Of a DNA stretch of 64,000 nucleotides, positions 11,742 to 22,428 are shown one piece after another. Position 1 is the first letter of the stretch. Each line of letters starts with the position of its first letter. Source of the DNA: Euwallacea fornicatus (lineage: Eukaryota > Arthropoda > Insecta > Coleoptera > Curculionidae); NCBI RefSeq assembly GCF_040115645.1, contig NC_089554.1, positions 682,001 to 746,000 of the forward strand. Reading direction: 5' to 3'. The position numbers were made by a program, and so were the translations under genes. The notes under the pieces are model-generated. The model worked only from the letters and a program-made list of their open reading frames with translations. It did no database searches and was not told where the DNA came from.

Positions 11742-12884
11742 CTACAACATTTGATCTGCCGCATCAATATCTTCAGGTGTGTTTTTGGCACTAGTACCAA
11801 AAAAAATATTTGCAATTTTTGATTTTCCCAACTGCATGAAGAACGTTACTCCGTGGATCACTGAAATCAAAATCACAATAGCCCCGCAGTATCCTAAAGT
11901 CTTCAAGGGTTCGTCCCATTTTAGAATGGGATAAATGTACTTTTCGCCACCCCTAAAAATAATTCAATCTTTATATTACAACTTTTTAAGCAAATTCGAA
12001 GTGTCGACAAAATTTCTTATGTCTCAAAAGTTACTTTTTAAAGCCAAATGGGACCAATGCCTTGAATCCACATGCTTGGTCCACTCTGACTTTAAGAAAT
12101 ATCTCTTAAGGCATGGAATAGGCGGCCCAATCTCCAAAATTTTTTGGGTTGGGCCATTGCAACTACATACTTCGCAGTGCCTCCACAAGAATAGTAGATA
12201 GCGGTCATTGAAACGTAAATCATAGTGAAAATTATGGGATAGTAGAAGTGGAGAAGCCTTACAGGATGTCCCACAGCGCAGAAATCTAGAAACATTAGAA
12301 TGGAATTCATGCCGTGAACACAGAAGTTGAGTGTGCTCCAGTATTCGGCTGCAAATAGAAATTTGTGTATATTTCTTCAACAAACTATACAGTGTAAGTT
12401 ACGTCTATGAATGAGGGACCAATACACAATAGATATGGTGAAAGCAACAGTCGTGGCAATCACATTAATCACCCAGTATAGTGGGTAGAGCTTTTGTATA
12501 TACTGAACAAGCAGTGGTTTATCGAAAACTTCAGCACCCAGTAACGTGCAAATGATCATTAAGCACGATAAGAAGGACTGAAAGGTGCAAAAGGTTAATC
12601 CCCAGTTAGTCAAGTAGATCCACCACTTGTGTTTCCCATCTTCAGTCTCTTTGGTGTAGCTCAAAATCAGTATCACAAGAAATGCGACGAAATGAACTAG
12701 TCTCAGAATTAGATAGATGAGGTTGGTAATGTCTTTATTTCGTTGCCACTAATGTAAATAAAAATATATAAGTTTATGAATATTTGAATGAAAATTTTCT
12801 TACCTCTGAGACTGTGAATATATTCGGATTGGGGTAGAATGGAAGAAAATTTGAAGGGTCAAAAGTATCTTTCCAAAAACCCAT
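11742..12884 (-). CDS. Rolling stone-like multi-pass membrane protein (paralogue 2)
   Basis: Four coding exons on the minus strand: 12884-12804, 12748-12403, 12348-12171 and 11952-11742, giving 271 aa. All introns are GT-AG (55, 54 and 218 nt). Exons 2 and 3 are 346 and 178 nt, identical to paralogue 1, and phases match (0, 1, 2), so the genes are a tandem duplication. Conserved blocks are IYLTNWGLTFCTFQ, NFCVHGMNSILMF, IYYSCGG and YIYPILKWD. It differs from paralogue 1 in its N-terminus, which is rich in Pro and Phe, and in a longer, more acidic C-terminal tail after the last hydrophobic stretch. No frameshift or stop is seen, so it is probably functional. The family is rost-like; the molecular function is not known from sequence. 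Confidence 0.87.
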
Positions 12885-13638
12885 TATAGTTTTTTTTGTT
12901 TTCAAATGTATTACGCAATGCTACTCTCACTTAAACTTATTTGGCACAATGCCAAACTGTATTGTAACACAATCGATTATTTAATCTACCGGTTAAGTGT
13001 TTAGGACGTTTCCTTGTCACGGTTAACTCGCACACTGATATGTATATTCCAATCAATATCGAAATATATGGCAAATCCGGAATATTACTTAACCGTTAAT
13101 TTATTATCTGATATGATTAATTTTCCGCTCTTCGAGGTATCAACTTATGTTGGCAATTGTGATCTCATCAATTATTTACCTAGATTTAAACAAATTTCCT
13201 AAAATAAATATTATGCACTTAAAAAGTGATGTTTGCGGATATATAATGGCGATATTGCGTGGCTCCGAAAGTTCAAATAAAATAATACATAGCAAAGAAA
13301 ATTTACATGGTTTGTTTAGGAAGGAGACAATCAGGCTGATCAATAAAAAATTTTGTCCATTAAAAAGCGTTAACGATAGAAAAAATATTTAAAAAAATAA
13401 TCAAAAAAATATTTCAAAAAATCTCATACGCCATTCTTATCTTTATTTCTTAGGAATTGGAAGTGCTTTGGAAAATGAAAATTCTTGGCACGTACTTAAG
13501 AGAAGAGAGTTGATATTAATACTTTTAACGCTACATGTTATTTTGAGATAATTATAAGCTGATGTTCTAGAGCCTAATCAGCTAACAAAAACACTTATTA
13601 AATTTTATAACATTAACGCACTCAGAAAAATCGCCCTT
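12885..13638. other. Upstream region of paralogue 2
   Basis: Should hold its promoter, which I cannot locate. Overlapping short open frames at 13014-13392 have no recognisable content. Confidence 0.35.
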
Positions 13639-13657
13639 TATATATATATATATATAT

Positions 13658-14032
13658 TGGATCATCAATAGGAAGGTTTTCCATGATGATATAAAGTATT
13701 TAATTCACTTTTAATAGCAAGAATAGAAAAAGGGCAAAACCAACGAATTCGCTACCCCACGAGCGCTTCTCGTCACTTCCCAATCTAATCTGCCTGTCCC
13801 TTTTTGGTTTCTGGTTTTCCAGATCTCGCAAGTCCTTCAAATCCGAGGGATATGGTACCTGCTAGTCCTTGTTTCCCACGAAGGCTGGCACACTTGGCCT
13901 TTCGATTTTGCCCTTGGTGGTAGCGACCTCGTTCGACAGTGCTTTTCCTTAAGGTGGCCCTGTCAACTTGCTCTTCGTCATATTATCATTTCGTAACCTT
14001 ACATTTTATTACTTCAGGACTAATAAATCTCC

Positions 14033-14036
<4 letters not shown>
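13658..14036 (-). mobile_element. Probable solo LTR inserted in a (TA)n tract
   Basis: On the minus strand this 379-bp segment starts TGTCGGAGATTTATTAG and ends TTGATGATCCA, giving the TG...CA ends of a retrotransposon LTR. It is flanked directly on both sides by (TA)n (13639-13657 and 14037-14078), as expected for insertion with a TATAT-type target duplication. Its composition is clearly richer in G+C than the surroundings. No gag or pol coding sequence is adjacent, so it would be a solo LTR. Confidence 0.55.

Positions 14037-14078
<42 letters not shown>
14036..14078. repeat. (TA)n microsatellite
   Basis: About 21 uninterrupted TA units. A shorter run of about ten units lies at 13639-13657 on the other side of the LTR-like insert, so both are probably halves of one tract. 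Confidence 0.9.
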
Positions 14079-14079
<1 letters not shown>

Positions 14080-15650
14080 CCCACGAAATTTCGAATCTTT
14101 CTAAGTGCATTATTCTACCTTTACAGCGAGCATTCGCATTCTATTGAGAAGTTATTTATTCTTATAGTTCCAGGCAAACGTCCCCATCAACCCTCCTTTT
14201 GTTATTTGAACGTGTTGTGAAAACCGTCCTTTAATTTTAAATTATTTTTCATAATTTTATCCATCTTCCATCTTGAACATCTTTTTTATGGACTTGACAT
14301 ATATCAAAGTTCAGTAGAAAAAGTTCTGACATTGAAAAAATAAAGGGGAGGGGGGAGATTTTAGACGTCAACATTCATTATTTTCGGAATGTGTGTGTTT
14401 TTTAGGTTCTGAAAGATAATAATTCTCATTAATCTAATGAGTCGTTACAATAATTGTTTTTCCCATTTGTACTAGCTGCCAAGCCCCGATAAGAGTTTTT
14501 TCGTTTGAAGAATTAGTCGTTCAAGTAGTTATACGTAAAACATTAATTTCGTCGAACATCTTGAACGAAATCTACGAAGTGTCTAGAAAGGAATTTTTTT
14601 TCAATGGTACAATAATATGCTCATGGGGCTAAGACTTTGAGACATTTTTGAATTTTGAATTTGCTAATGTGTTTCTTTGCGACGTATAACGTAGTCGTAT
14701 GGTGTGTGTAAGTAATTTTAATAATTTTAATCACAAGGTTGTTATCACCAAATTCAAAACTATTTATAATACTTTGGGTCATCTAAAATTAATTTTTAAT
14801 CACTTTTCCTAAATGTAATGTTCCATTTGCTGAACTTTACATCAATAAGTTTGTTTTTTGTTCTGGTTTCTTCTAGATCTGATATTAGTAAATACTGAAG
14901 ACACATTGCAAACATAGTTAACTAGCTTGAACTTAATGAGGCTTTAAAAAACGAAATGAACCAGAATAGATGCATAAGAGAGATTATGCAGTTAAAAGCT
15001 AAAAATTTTACAGCTAAAATTAACAATCAAAATACACTAGATATAATGATAGTTTTTCTATATAAATGTTTAGTTTATTGTAAGTACGATTGATGCAATT
15101 AATACGGAACTGTATCTCTTTTACAAAAATTGTTTAAACATATTTTACATTTTCATACTTGAGGATTTACTGTGTCCCAGGAAAGACTGACAACATTAGA
15201 ATATTTGTTTAAATAATAACTTATGTTTAAAATTATAAGTCAGTCATCAGAAAAATGATTTATTGAAAGTATTGTTACGGCAAGCGGGCGTTCGCCATTG
15301 GTAAAAAAAGAGAGAAGAAAAGGATCTATCGCGGTGTTGGTTCGGCAAGTGATTTATTGCTTGTTTTTATGTATCTGGAATAATCTGATATATTTGCTTA
15401 TGTTAATTTGTGCATAAAAATATCGAATCGGCTAGTCATAAGATTTTATCTGTCTAAGGAGATTGTTGTTAAGTAGTGAGTCATTCCTCGTCTAGTGCAG
15501 GTCTAAAAATGGATAATTGCACTAAGGGATCTTGAAGTCTTTAGAAATACTGTAATGATTTATAAGTTGTCTGTTAATTATGAAATTGTAGTGGTGTTAC
15601 TTAATCTAGTTAATAAATAGTGTTTACGTTGAAAACAGTAAACTGTAATA
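14079..15650. other. No gene recognised
   Basis: A+T-rich stretch. From 15274 (TGTTACGGCAAGCGGGCG) composition becomes more G+C-rich for about 100 bp and an AATAAA lies at about 15612. This could be the start of another LTR, but no matching end was found. Confidence 0.4.
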
Positions 15651-16932
15651 TTGGGTTGTTCGATAATTAATGTCGTATTTTTTATGTTTTTTTAAAGTGA
15701 ATATACTTATATTAATAATAAATATTAATCAGTGATGTAGTGGCCATCTTGGTGGATGACCTTTTGCCATCTTTCGGCAAGTTGGAAAATTCCGCGTTCG
15801 AAAAAGCCTTGATTTTTAGAAGTAAAAAATTGATTTAACTCATTTTTAACGGCTTGATCAGAATCGAAATTTTTACCATTCAAATGATTTTGAAGAGAAC
15901 GAAACAAATAATAATCTGATGGCGCCAAGTCAGGGCTATATGGTGGATGAGGTATCAGTTCCCAATTTAGTTCCAATAATTTTTGACGCGCTATTAAAGA
16001 CGTAAGGGATTTAGCGTTATCATGATGGAACAGTGCCCCTTTGCGATTGGCGAGTTCAGGACGTTTTCTTTTGATTTCTTCGTTTAATTTTGATAGCTGA
16101 CGACAGTAAACATTCAAATCGATAGTTTGGTTTCTCGGAAGCAGTTCAAAATAAAGAATACCCTTGTAGTCCCACCACACAGATAGTAAAATCTTCTTTT
16201 GATGAATATTGGCTTTGGACGTCGATTGCGCAGGTTTATCTTGTTTGGTCCATGATCGTTTTCGGACTACGTTATCGAAGACAATCCATTGTTCATCACC
16301 CGTTATGACTCTTTTTAGAAGTGGGTCGTTTTGGTTACGATTCAGCATCGCTTATGTTAATGCGTTGGGTGAGGTGAATTTCCTTCAATTCGTGAGGAAC
16401 CCAAACATCCAATTTGCTAACGTTCCCAAGCTTTTTTAAATGCAGAGAAACGGTTGAGTTCGATATGTTCAACTTTTCTGCTATCTCGCGAGTTGTCATA
16501 TGCCGATTAATTTCGATTAAGGTCTTTATTTTATCGTTATCAATGGCGATTGGGCGTCCAGTGTGTGATGAACCTTGGACATTAAAATTTCCGGAACGAA
16601 AGCGAGACAACCAACGCTGGCACTGGCGTTCAGTAAGGCAGTTCTCACCATAAACTTCACACAATTCCTTCCGAGCTTGTACTGCATTTTTCCCCTTTCG
16701 AAAGTAAAATAATAAAATGTGTCGATAATGCTCATTTTGATTGTCCATCTTCAACTTAAATTTTAAACAACTTCTTGTTTACTAATCACGTTCAATTTTC
16801 GATCGAAAAAAGTCTAAAACATAACCTTTAAAATGACATATAATAATATAAGTGACGAGATCACTATTATTCGATATGTATAAATTAAGCCATCTATGAG
16901 AATAAAACGACATTAATTATCGAACAACCCAA
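15651..16932. mobile_element. mariner element with matched ends
   Basis: 1282 bp, flanked by TA at 15649-15650 and 16933-16934. Both ends begin TTGGGTTGTTCGATAATTAA and match for about 25 bases. Length and organisation are those of a complete mariner. The single gene on the minus strand is broken by one frameshift; otherwise this is the best-preserved transposon in the window. Confidence 0.93.
15725..16754 (-). pseudogene. mariner transposase (DD34D), one frameshift
   Basis: Two overlapping minus-strand frames: residues 1-139 (16754-16335) and 207 residues (16348-15725). The first holds the N-terminal helix-turn-helix region, a GRP linker (SSHTGRPIAIDNDK), a second helix-turn-helix (TTREIAEKLNISNSTVS) and WVPHELKE. 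The second holds the catalytic domain: first Asp in VITGDEQW, second in FHHDNAK, third in YSPDLAPSDYYLF, with 34 residues between the last two. The combined length of about 345 aa is typical. The frames meet at about 16340 (SDA against MLNRNQNDP), where one or two bases are lost. The HDNARPH motif is degraded to HDNAKSL. Resemblance is to the mellifera/cecropia side of mariner; the subfamily is tentative. Confidence 0.92.
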
Positions 16933-16934
16933 TA

Positions 16935-19198
16935 CAATATGATATGGCTAATCTTACTATTAAAACAAGTATAATTGCGAGACAAACCTGAACTATGTGT
17001 TAATGAACAGACACATAAGTATCATCAAAATCTATTATTAAAAGTAAATCTCTGAGAGTTTATAAGTTTTGATAAAACGTCCTTTAAAAAATTTATGTTG
17101 CTTGTTGCACATAGTTTCCGAGATACGTATTTAAAAAACGACGTTGAAATTATGTCAGATGGTAACATTTTCCCTATATTTCATTACTTTACAAAATTTA
17201 GTTATGAATAGTTAGTAATATTTAGTCATATATAGATAATTTTTCACAGTTTCCGAAGTCAAGATAGGATTAGCACAGATTTTTCCTCTGCTCTTATCTT
17301 ACGGAAGGTGCAAGGAGAATAAAGAGTGTGAAGGACTCAGACTCAGTCTACCGATAAGGACCTAGAACGCGCCCCTGGGGGTGTGTTCAGTATGCCCTGG
17401 ATATTGAAATTCATCCCGGTTCAACATCCTCGGATATTTTCGGTTGTCCGGATTTGGGGTCACGTCAGAGTTTTGTGATGTGTCCGGGACGTCTTCAATA
17501 TCCTCGAGAGACTTTTTTTATACACAATTGGCACCCGTTCTCCGTACTTTGTTAAAATGTACATTATTTAATCATAACAAATATTTGGCAGATCTCAAAC
17601 AGTTGTTTCTACTTGTTGAAGGGTAGTGCTACAAACGATCAAAAAACTCTGGCACAGGATATCAGACACTGTGCCCTGATACAAAAGTCCTAATGTCCAA
17701 GCAACACACAAACAACGGAGTAAAATTTCCATTAACAATAAGGACACTACTGAAACAAATGGTTTTGATCTAGCTCACTTTCAAATCAATCCACAAACTT
17801 TCCATTATTTTGCTAGACCTCTAAAACCGAATTAACCAGGACTTCGTTTCAAGTTTCAATCTGGCCATTCTAAATGCTGATTACCGGTCGATACTTGACA
17901 ATTATAGCTCGCAATGAAGTAACTTTTTGTCCTGAAAGCCCTTGCTTTCGCTACTCGTAATTAATAAATAGAATGGATAAAGTTTTACATTATCCAGGCA
18001 GGCTTTTCAGAACTTAAATTGGTCGAGGTTGGTAATTTCTTTGCATTTGAAGCGACGGAAGGCCCCTTTGCAATGCGGAAATGCAATTACTTGCCCGATA
18101 ATAGTTGGTGTGATAGGCTTAATATTGGCCATTGTGTGTAAATATAGTGTGAAGCTTTTTAAAATGCCACTAGTATTGTCTATATTGAAATTTAAAGGGA
18201 TTTGAAGCACCTTAGGTCAAGGAAATGTTATTTTTATTGAAAAAAATTCTGTGAGAAGTGGAATTGCATAGAGATTAACTGAATTATTGATTTTTCTCTT
18301 TTATGACGTAGATATCACTTCTTAAAATGAGATATTATTTTTACTACTACTCGCTACTATTCATTTTAATTTGGGCTTTAAGGGGCGCCCTAATAAAAGC
18401 TGCAAAGTCTTATTTTTAGGGAGTGCTTGAAATTGCTAATTAGATAGTAGCCCTTAATGGGACGAAGCTAATTAAGGGCGAATAATTATTTTACTAGCAA
18501 AAGAGAGAGGAAAATTTTACTGGTCACAGAGGAACTAACGGCAGTAAATGCTATCAAGGAACAAAAATGGCCAAGGAAGGAAACCTAAATCAAAAGCACC
18601 CAACGAAATACTCCTAGGGCATAATAGTCTCATTTAGTTTTCTCAACTACCAAGGTTCCAAGCGCGAGTGTTTGGAGCCTTTTAAAATTCCTCAAATTTA
18701 TTGAATTTTTATGTATAATTTTTTTTCTGTTAACTGCCTATTTATACGTCTTATCTTTTATTGTATTTGGGATAAGGCCACATACAAAAATAAGAGTTTT
18801 TTGAGCTCTTGAAATGGATGCTCCTTTAAGTTTCCACACGTTTCAGTGAAAAACCTCTTACCATCCTCAGAATGTTTATTGAATGTATACAAAACCGCTA
18901 ATGACTCAATCTAAGGGTCATTTTTTCAATCATCGTACTTTTGTGAACGGCAGCCACGTATCCACAAATTCAACAAATCAGAGTAGTATTCAGTTCCACA
19001 ACAAAATACTGGCGACATTTGCATTTTGCTTCAGGACACACTACGTATCTGTCTCTAAGCATCTTTTATTGCGATATTTTAGGTTTAACCGGTGTCTTTT
19101 ACGGGATCTGTTCTTCTCAACTTCTAATTAATACGAAAAAGGCTATACGTAATATATTATGTCAAAATCAATTTTCTGATTATATGGCTCAATCTATA
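16935..19198. other. No gene recognised; two small hairpins
   Basis: Contains short inverted repeats at 17651-17676 (GGCACAG/CTGTGCC) and 18451-18480 (GCCCTTAAT/ATTAAGGGC, loop of 12). Neither sits next to a recognisable gene. Open frames at 17444, 18883 and 19019 show no family resemblance. Confidence 0.4.
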
Positions 19199-20746
19199 CA
19201 GGGTGTATCAGGACTACGGGATCAAACTTCTAGGGATTGTTTAATGCGACAATAGAAGACATCTGAGTATAAGAACCCAGGTCAGCAAATGTCTCCTTAA
19301 GGCGCTACAGCTTTATGGCATTTTGAGACAGTTATGTGCAAAAAAAGTGTTTTATCCAGTTTTAGAACGTTCTATTTTCATCTGTTTGTATAAAATAAAC
19401 ATACTAAACTTAATCAAAATGTTCTTGAAATTGTACGCATTTGTTAAGTATACTTTGTTAAATATTTATTTTAACCAAAGCTGATAACGGAAATTCCTGA
19501 TCGTTGGTTTGACACATTTACTCGTAAATTTTTTGAAAATTTTAAAAAGTTCGCGAAGTATTTGATTTTTATCGAGGACCACATCAATCAAGACTTAGCC
19601 GATATGTATCTGGGATATGGAACAACAAATTGTAACGTTAAAGCTGCTGCACGACTTTATCAAGAACGCTATCCCACAAAGTAACATCCTGGATATAAAA
19701 AGTTTATTGAAATTCATCGACGACTTACCTAGGTTGAAACTTTGAGACGGTTCGTTTTGAGGATGATGTTTTTTACCGAATTGCAGGTAAACCTTCGAGT
19801 AACACACTTCAAGAGGCGCAGGGTATGGGTGCGCCTGGCGTTTCCGTTTGGAGGATTATAAATAAGCAACAACTTCATCCATACCATTTACAAAAAGTCC
19901 AAGGTTCAACTCCAGCCCATTATTAACCAAAAGCTCAGTTTTGTCAGTAGCTCTTTAATCAGATTGTCCAATTTTTTACGTTTTGTTTCATAGCCGAATG
20001 AATTCAGTTTCACACGAGATGGCACATTCAATGGTAGGAATTGTCAGGTTTAGGACGAAGAAAATCACCACATAATATGTGTGGGCCGGTATTATTGATG
20101 ACCATCTGGTTTGGTTATAACTGCTGCCCAATCGTTTAACGAGGTCTAACTACGGGCATTTTTTAAAAGATGTCCTGGCGGAACTTCTTAAAAACGTTCC
20201 GTTAAACGTTCGACAGCAAATGTGGCTGCAACATGATGTTGCGCCTGTACACTTTTCTGATGAAGCATGTCAGTATTTGGATCGTCAGTTCAAACAACAC
20301 TGGATCAGCAGAAATGGTCTAGTTCCGTGGCCCCCTTGGTCGCCCGATCTAACACCTTCAGATTTCTTTTTGTGGGGACATGCAAAATCTCTGGTTTACG
20401 AAACGCCAATGGAAACAGAACAAGACCTAATTGCATGAATCACGGCGATATTGGAAGTCGTTCATAACAATTATCAATTTTTGTGCCAAGTGTGCAGAAA
20501 CCATGTATAGCCTTTAAATAGCTTTAATGAAGTTGTAGGGCGAAATTTTTACAATAATTATAGTGCTATTTTCTGAAACGTATTAAAACTCTAAAAAACA
20601 TTTTTACATATAATTGTCTTAATGCATCATGAGGCCGTAGCGTCTTAGGGAGACATTTGCGGAGTGGGATTCTTATAGTCAGATGTCTTCTATTGTTGTA
20701 CTGAACAATCCCTAGAAGTTTGATCTCATAATTCTGAAACACCCTG
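19199..20746. mobile_element. Tc1/mariner-superfamily element with about 120-bp TIRs (E4)
   Basis: The ends read CAGGGTGTATCAGGACTA and, reversed, CAGGGTGTTTCAGAATTA, with TA outside each. The arms share ATCAAACTTCTAGGGATTG and AATAGAAGACATCTGA blocks over about 120 bp. The core carries a single decayed transposase gene on the plus strand that fills most of the space, so this looks like a near full-length ancestor type for the truncated long-TIR copies. Confidence 0.85.
19576..20515 (+). pseudogene. Tc1/mariner-superfamily transposase, multiply frameshifted
   Basis: The N-terminal block ADMYLGYGTTNCNVKAAARL (from about 19598) is the helix-turn-helix start typical of this group. The first catalytic region reads NEFSFTRDGTFNG (about 19995), with Asn where Asp is expected. 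The second is WLQHDVAPVHF (20220 onward) and the third is PWPPWSPDLTPSDFFLWG. Residues are spread over at least three frames with stops, so no product is made. The longest intact stretch is 72 codons at 20220-20438. Confidence 0.85.
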
Positions 20747-21587
20747 TATTATATCCTAAGGTATTAAAACTGCTTTTCTCGTCAAAATTTTCCATGGTTA
20801 ATGATTCGTAATTCATTGAAATCCTCAGCGAATTTATTGACCTAAGCCACACCTCTGGTGTCACACTAAGCCTGGATAAGAAAAGACCCGACCTAGTTCC
20901 CTTATTCCTGTACTAAAGTGGCTATTGTTTGCTTTCAGCTATTTCAGTAATGTCGTGGAATAGTTGAGTGCAGTTGAAAACCCTCTTTGAAGGGTATAAA
21001 TAATTCACATTTCGGGTCTTCTTAAACCCATAGCCATATCCAGCAGTTGAAATATCATATTATTGACATTTGGAAAAAGTATTGATTAATTTTTATTCCC
21101 GATAAACTTTTGTTGTAATGTCTGGGTAATACCAGGGAATCGATCCAGTTGAGTGCTGGCATTAAATTATCAGCGACAAGATACTTCGTTATAATAAATT
21201 GTTTCGTCACAGCCCTATTCCCTACGGCACGAACTTTATTTCTTTACTGAACCGTTAAAACTCACTTAGGAATGACATTACTTAGATGGGATCGTCCTAG
21301 TTTCGATCGATAAGGGATATGGCAAGAGAAGATTTTTATTCATTATTCAAAAATGAAGCTTAGCCTGTCAGTCTTGAATTCAAATTTTATTTATGCCCGT
21401 ATGCTCCGTAACAGTTTAAGGTCGCCCTATATCTGTAATAATTATAATTATAGGCATAAAACGGTGCAAGTTGTTTATACAGCTTAAATTGTTACGGAAA
21501 ATTAATACTTTAACATACGAGTTGTAAATTAAAGATTTTCTCTTCCTCTATATAAATTTGATATTTTGGTTTTCCGTGCGTGTTATA
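20747..21587. other. No gene recognised
   Basis: A+T-rich spacer between two TIR elements, with no coherent reading frame. Confidence 0.4.
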
Positions 21588-22428
21588 CAGCGAAATTTGT
21601 TACAAATGAAGGAAAATATTTTAAATAAATTGTAGGAACACATCATGTATTGTTTTTAGTTGTGCATTTTTTTTATGTAACAGACATGTATACAGGTTTA
21701 CCTATGTAGTAGATAAATGTACTTTTTCATTTGTTTTTTTATGGAACCCCGTGCATGTTTTTGAGTTCTTTGAAAATTCTGCACATATTTCATGTAATAT
21801 ACTCAGGTCTAAATTCAACAAGTCTGGAGAAAAATATAATTAATAGAAATAATGATAGAACTATTAATGCTTAAAATAATAAAAATTAAAAAAAGAATAA
21901 TACAAACTACTACAATCTAATAGAAGTATTAAATGTTCGAATTGTGCCCCGTTGACTTCCTGACAGTGAGCAAGCCACAATTCAAATTCCTCAAGAACTT
22001 TCCTTATCATTTGAGAAGATATTTGTTGAGCTTCTTGGGTACTTTTATTTTTGAACACTTTTATATTTTTAGACTTATTTAAATACATCTTATGATTCAA
22101 ATAAGTCCATAAAAAAAGTTCATAAACGTGAGAACAGGCGATCTAGCAGGTCACTCTAATTGCCATATCGCGCAAATATTTTAATAACTGTTGAATTCAG
22201 ACATGGGATATTACATGAAATATGTTCAGAATTTCGCAAAGAACTCAAAAAGGTCTTAATATATACGGGGTTCTATAAGGAAAAATTCAAAAGTACATTT
22301 ATCTACCACATGGTTAACCCTGCATACATGTCTGTTACGTGAGGGCATGCACAATAAAAATGAAATTTGATGTATTAAATGCATTTTTATGAAAAATATT
22401 TTGTAAAATTGTTAACGAATTTACGCTG
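21588..22428. mobile_element. Long-TIR element carrying only a transposase 3' end (E5)
   Basis: Inverted arms of about 240 bp start CAGCGAAATTTGTTAC on the left and, reversed, CAGCGTAAATTCGTTAAC on the right. They share inner landmarks such as GTAACAGACATGTAT and AGATAAATGTACTTTT and the 13-bp block ATATTTCATGTAA. TA precedes the left end; the right flank is TT. The core of about 360 bp holds a minus-strand C-terminal transposase fragment. Confidence 0.75.
21864..22170 (-). pseudogene. Transposase C-terminal remnant in E5
   Basis: Reading leftward from about 22170: WQLE then a stop, PARSPVLTFMNFF (third catalytic block, Asp replaced by Asn in MNFF), TYLNHKMYLNK, and the terminal block HCQEVNGAQFEHLI that closes these transposases. 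Everything before the third catalytic block is missing. The intact stretch from 22100 is 78 codons. Confidence 0.6.

Noticed and set aside
15274..15650. Possible LTR beginning TGTTACGGCAAGCGGG with an AATAAA near 15612
   Set aside because: No matching CA end with target duplication could be fixed; continuity across the mariner insertion is speculative.
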